Below are positions 5,232 to 7,004 of a DNA stretch of 7,004 nt, one piece after another. The stretch spans positions 1 through 7,004 of the forward strand of contig JANYCL010000323.1 of the NCBI GenBank assembly GCA_025360355.1, read 5' to 3'. Under the pieces are notes generated by a model. That model saw nothing but the letters and a program-made list of their open reading frames with translations, was not told the origin of the DNA and made no database searches. The DNA is from Sphingobacteriaceae bacterium (GTDB lineage Bacteria > Bacteroidota > Bacteroidia > B-17B0 > Aurantibacillaceae). The first letter of the stretch is position 1; each line of letters opens with the position of its first letter. The translations under genes were made by a program, and so were the position numbers.

Positions 5232-6956
5232 CTACCAGTCTTTCTCAGTTTTCACTTTCTCTCCATCACCTTTCTTTTTCTTGCCTTGCAATTTTTGCTC
5301 CATATTTTTAAGAGCATTCAGCATACGTTCTGCTTGCTCTTTCGACATTTGCGGTTGTTGGTCTTGCGGATTTTGTTTTTGCTGATCTTTATCTTTGTTC
5401 TTGTCCTTCTTTTGCTGCTCTTTCAATTTCTTTAGCGCGTATGCTAAATTGTATCGTGTTTCCTCATCTTTACAATCTACTTTCAATGATTTTTTATAGG
5501 CATCAACCGCTCCCTGATAATTTTGTTGCTTTAAACGACAATTACCCATGTTATGTAACGATTTATGCAAAGTGTCTTTATTGGAAACTGTTTGTGACAC
5601 CACATCGAATTGCGATGCAGCTTCATCCAACATCAAATTCGCCAATGAATCAGGTTTCATTCCCATAATGGGCTCTTTGCTTTTTGAATTTTTAATTCCA
5701 ACGGCTTCTTTATAAATTGCATCACCCAAATTAAAATTCGCCTTCTTTAAACCCGGACTAATTTTCAAAGCCTCTCTATATTGATTTATGGCTTGGACAT
5801 TTTTTCCGCTGTGATAATTATTATTACCATTATAAAGTAATTCCCTTTCTTTTTGGGCCGAAACTTTTGTTGCAAAAGAAAATGACAATACTAATATCAT
5901 TGCGCCCGCACTTGTTTTATTTGATCTTAAAATGTGTGCAAAAAATTTCCTGAACCAATTACTAACGCGCTCGCTGATAAAAAATTCGAGAATGAAGAAA
6001 AGTAACGCTAAACCTAAAAACCATTGGAACTGATCTTCATAATCAGTATACATTTTAGTATCAATTTGTTTTTTGTCTAACTGTGCTAACTTATCTAATA
6101 TTGCGTTCAGACCAATATCGGCATTTGTTGCCTGCACAAAAATACCATCTGTTTTGCCCGCTATTTCCTGTAATACTGCTTTATCTAATTTCGTAACAAC
6201 CGTATTGCCATCTTTATCCTTTCTGTATCCATTAACAACGCCATTCGTCACCATTGGAATAGGAACTCCATTTTCTGAACCAACACCGATGCAATTAATT
6301 AAAATTCCAGCCTTCGCTGCTTCCTCTGCAGCTTCTACAGCTTCCGGTTCGTGATTTTCACCATCTGTAATAATAACAATTGTTTTATTTTTTTCAAGAT
6401 CCTTACTAAATCCTTCTAACGCTTTTCGGATAGCGGCACCAATGTTTGTTCCCTGCGTTGGCACCATTTGTGTATTGATACCTCCTAAAAATAATTTCGC
6501 TGCGCTATAATCGGTTGTGATCGGTAACTGAGTGTATGCTTCTCCTGCAAAAATAACAATACCTAAACGGTCGCCCTGCAATTTGTCGATCATTTTCTCG
6601 AGGGCAAATTTAGCGCGCTCTAAACGGTTAGGCGACAGATCCTGCGCAAGCATTGAATTAGAAACGTCCAAACAAACAATAATATCAGCGCCTTCGCGTT
6701 TTACTTCCTGTGTTTTGCTTCCTGTTTGTAAATTACATAAGGCCAATATTAAACTACTGAATGCTAACATTAATAAAATAAACTTAGTGATCTTTTTAGA
6801 TCTCGATACATCGGGAATTAATTCTTTCACTAAATTGTATTCTCCTAATTTTTTTAATTGCTTTCTAATGGATAATAAATACCACATGAAGATCAACAGC
6901 ATTAAAGGCAATGCTGCAAAAGCGTAAAAAAATATGTCGTTCTCGAATCTGAACAT
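5232..6956 (-). CDS. batB: BatB-BatC fusion: membrane VWA domain plus TPR region
   Basis: This 574-residue protein opens like BatB, with membrane helices at about 8-30 and 58-75. A VWA domain follows at about 90-290. Its metal-ion-dependent adhesion site is complete: D97-x-S99-x-S101 (LDVSNSM), T170 (TQGTNIG) and D198-G199 (ITDGE). A third helix at about 311-328 normally ends BatB. Here the frame continues through a second signal-peptide-like stretch (residues 353-368, MILVLSFSFATKVSAQ) into TPR motifs at about 370-410 and 463-510. A Lys/Gln/Asp-rich tail (511-574) follows, as in BatC. The VWA domain would sit in the periplasm and bind partner proteins through a divalent metal. The TPR part should also be periplasmic. 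The ATG directly abuts the stop of the preceding batA end (TAAATG), implying coupled translation. M353 (codon 5900-5898) could still allow separate BatC production. The VWA and TPR assignments are firm; the name BatB rather than BatA rests on gene order. Confidence 0.9.
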   Translation of the reverse strand: MFRFENDIFFYAFAALPLMLLIFMWYLLSIRKQLKKLGEYNLVKELIPDVSRSKKITKFILLMLAFSSLILALCNLQTGSKTQEVKREGADIIVCLDVSNSMLAQDLSPNRLERAKFALEKMIDKLQGDRLGIVIFAGEAYTQLPITTDYSAAKLFLGGINTQMVPTQGTNIGAAIRKALEGFSKDLEKNKTIVIITDGENHEPEAVEAAEEAAKAGILINCIGVGSENGVPIPMVTNGVVNGYRKDKDGNTVVTKLDKAVLQEIAGKTDGIFVQATNADIGLNAILDKLAQLDKKQIDTKMYTDYEDQFQWFLGLALLFFILEFFISERVSNWFRKFFAHILRSNKTSAGAMILVLSFSFATKVSAQKERELLYNGNNNYHSGKNVQAINQYREALKISPGLKKANFNLGDAIYKEAVGIKNSKSKEPIMGMKPDSLANLMLDEAASQFDVVSQTVSNKDTLHKSLHNMGNCRLKQQNYQGAVDAYKKSLKVDCKDEETRYNLAYALKKLKEQQKKDKNKDKDQQKQNPQDQQPQMSKEQAERMLNALKNMEQKLQGKKKKGDGEKVKTEKDW

Positions 6957-7004
6957 TTATGGTGCCGATTTAAATACTACACGTTTAAAAATAAATTCCA
7001 ATAA
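6957..7004 (-). CDS. batA: C-terminal end of probable BatA (partial, runs off right edge)
   Basis: Reading minus strand from the right edge gives 15 codons, LLEFIFKRVVFKSAP, and a TAA at 6959-6957. A hydrophobic stretch followed by a short basic 'F-K-R-x-x-F-K-S-x-P' tail is what I expect after the last membrane helix of a BatA-type VWA protein. The position just ahead of BatB in the same direction agrees. Only the tail is visible, so the name depends mainly on context. The stop codon touches the next ATG without a gap. Confidence 0.6.
   Translation of the reverse strand, partial: LLEFIFKRVVFKSAP

Noticed and set aside
6073..6354. 93-residue plus-strand frame inside the BatB/C gene
   Set aside because: It lies wholly opposite the well-supported VWA coding sequence, with Ser/Ala/Pro-rich antisense composition.
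6532..6927. 131-residue plus-strand frame inside the BatB/C gene
   Set aside because: It is antisense to the VWA and N-terminal membrane part of BatB/C, and no domain is recognisable.

Overview
The window looks like chromosome from a member of the Bacteroidota. The DNA is AT-rich, and the right half carries an aerotolerance-type bat operon (BatA end, BatB/C, BatD, BatE), a hallmark of that phylum. Several intergenic gaps hold short repeats and GC-rich palindromes of a kind I associate with Bacteroidota genomes. I cannot place it below phylum level.

Right half (about 2605 to 7004, all minus strand): a tightly packed operon read right to left. It starts with the last 15 codons of a probable batA, whose stop codon touches the ATG of the next gene. 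Next is a 574-residue protein joining a BatB-type von Willebrand A domain to a BatC-type TPR region, then batD, then batE overlapping batD by 8 bases. Together these should form an inner-membrane complex with its binding domains facing the periplasm. The MoxR ATPase that normally goes with such clusters would lie to the right, outside the window.

Middle (about 1879 to 2608): a small accessory island. It has a cluster of GC-rich hairpins (1921-2075), then three tandem copies of a repeat of about 42 bp (2074-2200), then a plus-strand gene for a DUF559 protein with a Vsr/restriction-endonuclease-like fold. The DUF559 gene converges on batE, and the two reading frames share four bases, so nothing separates them. 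This is the most unusual part of the window.

Left half (1 to 1878, all minus strand): three genes read right to left, which may be co-transcribed. They encode an exported PAP2-type phosphatase, a VOC (glyoxalase/dioxygenase-fold) protein, and an exported PqqB-like metallo-beta-lactamase-fold protein that runs off the left edge. The gaps between them carry 7-, 8- and 9-bp tandem repeats. No tRNA, rRNA, CRISPR array or complete insertion sequence was seen.
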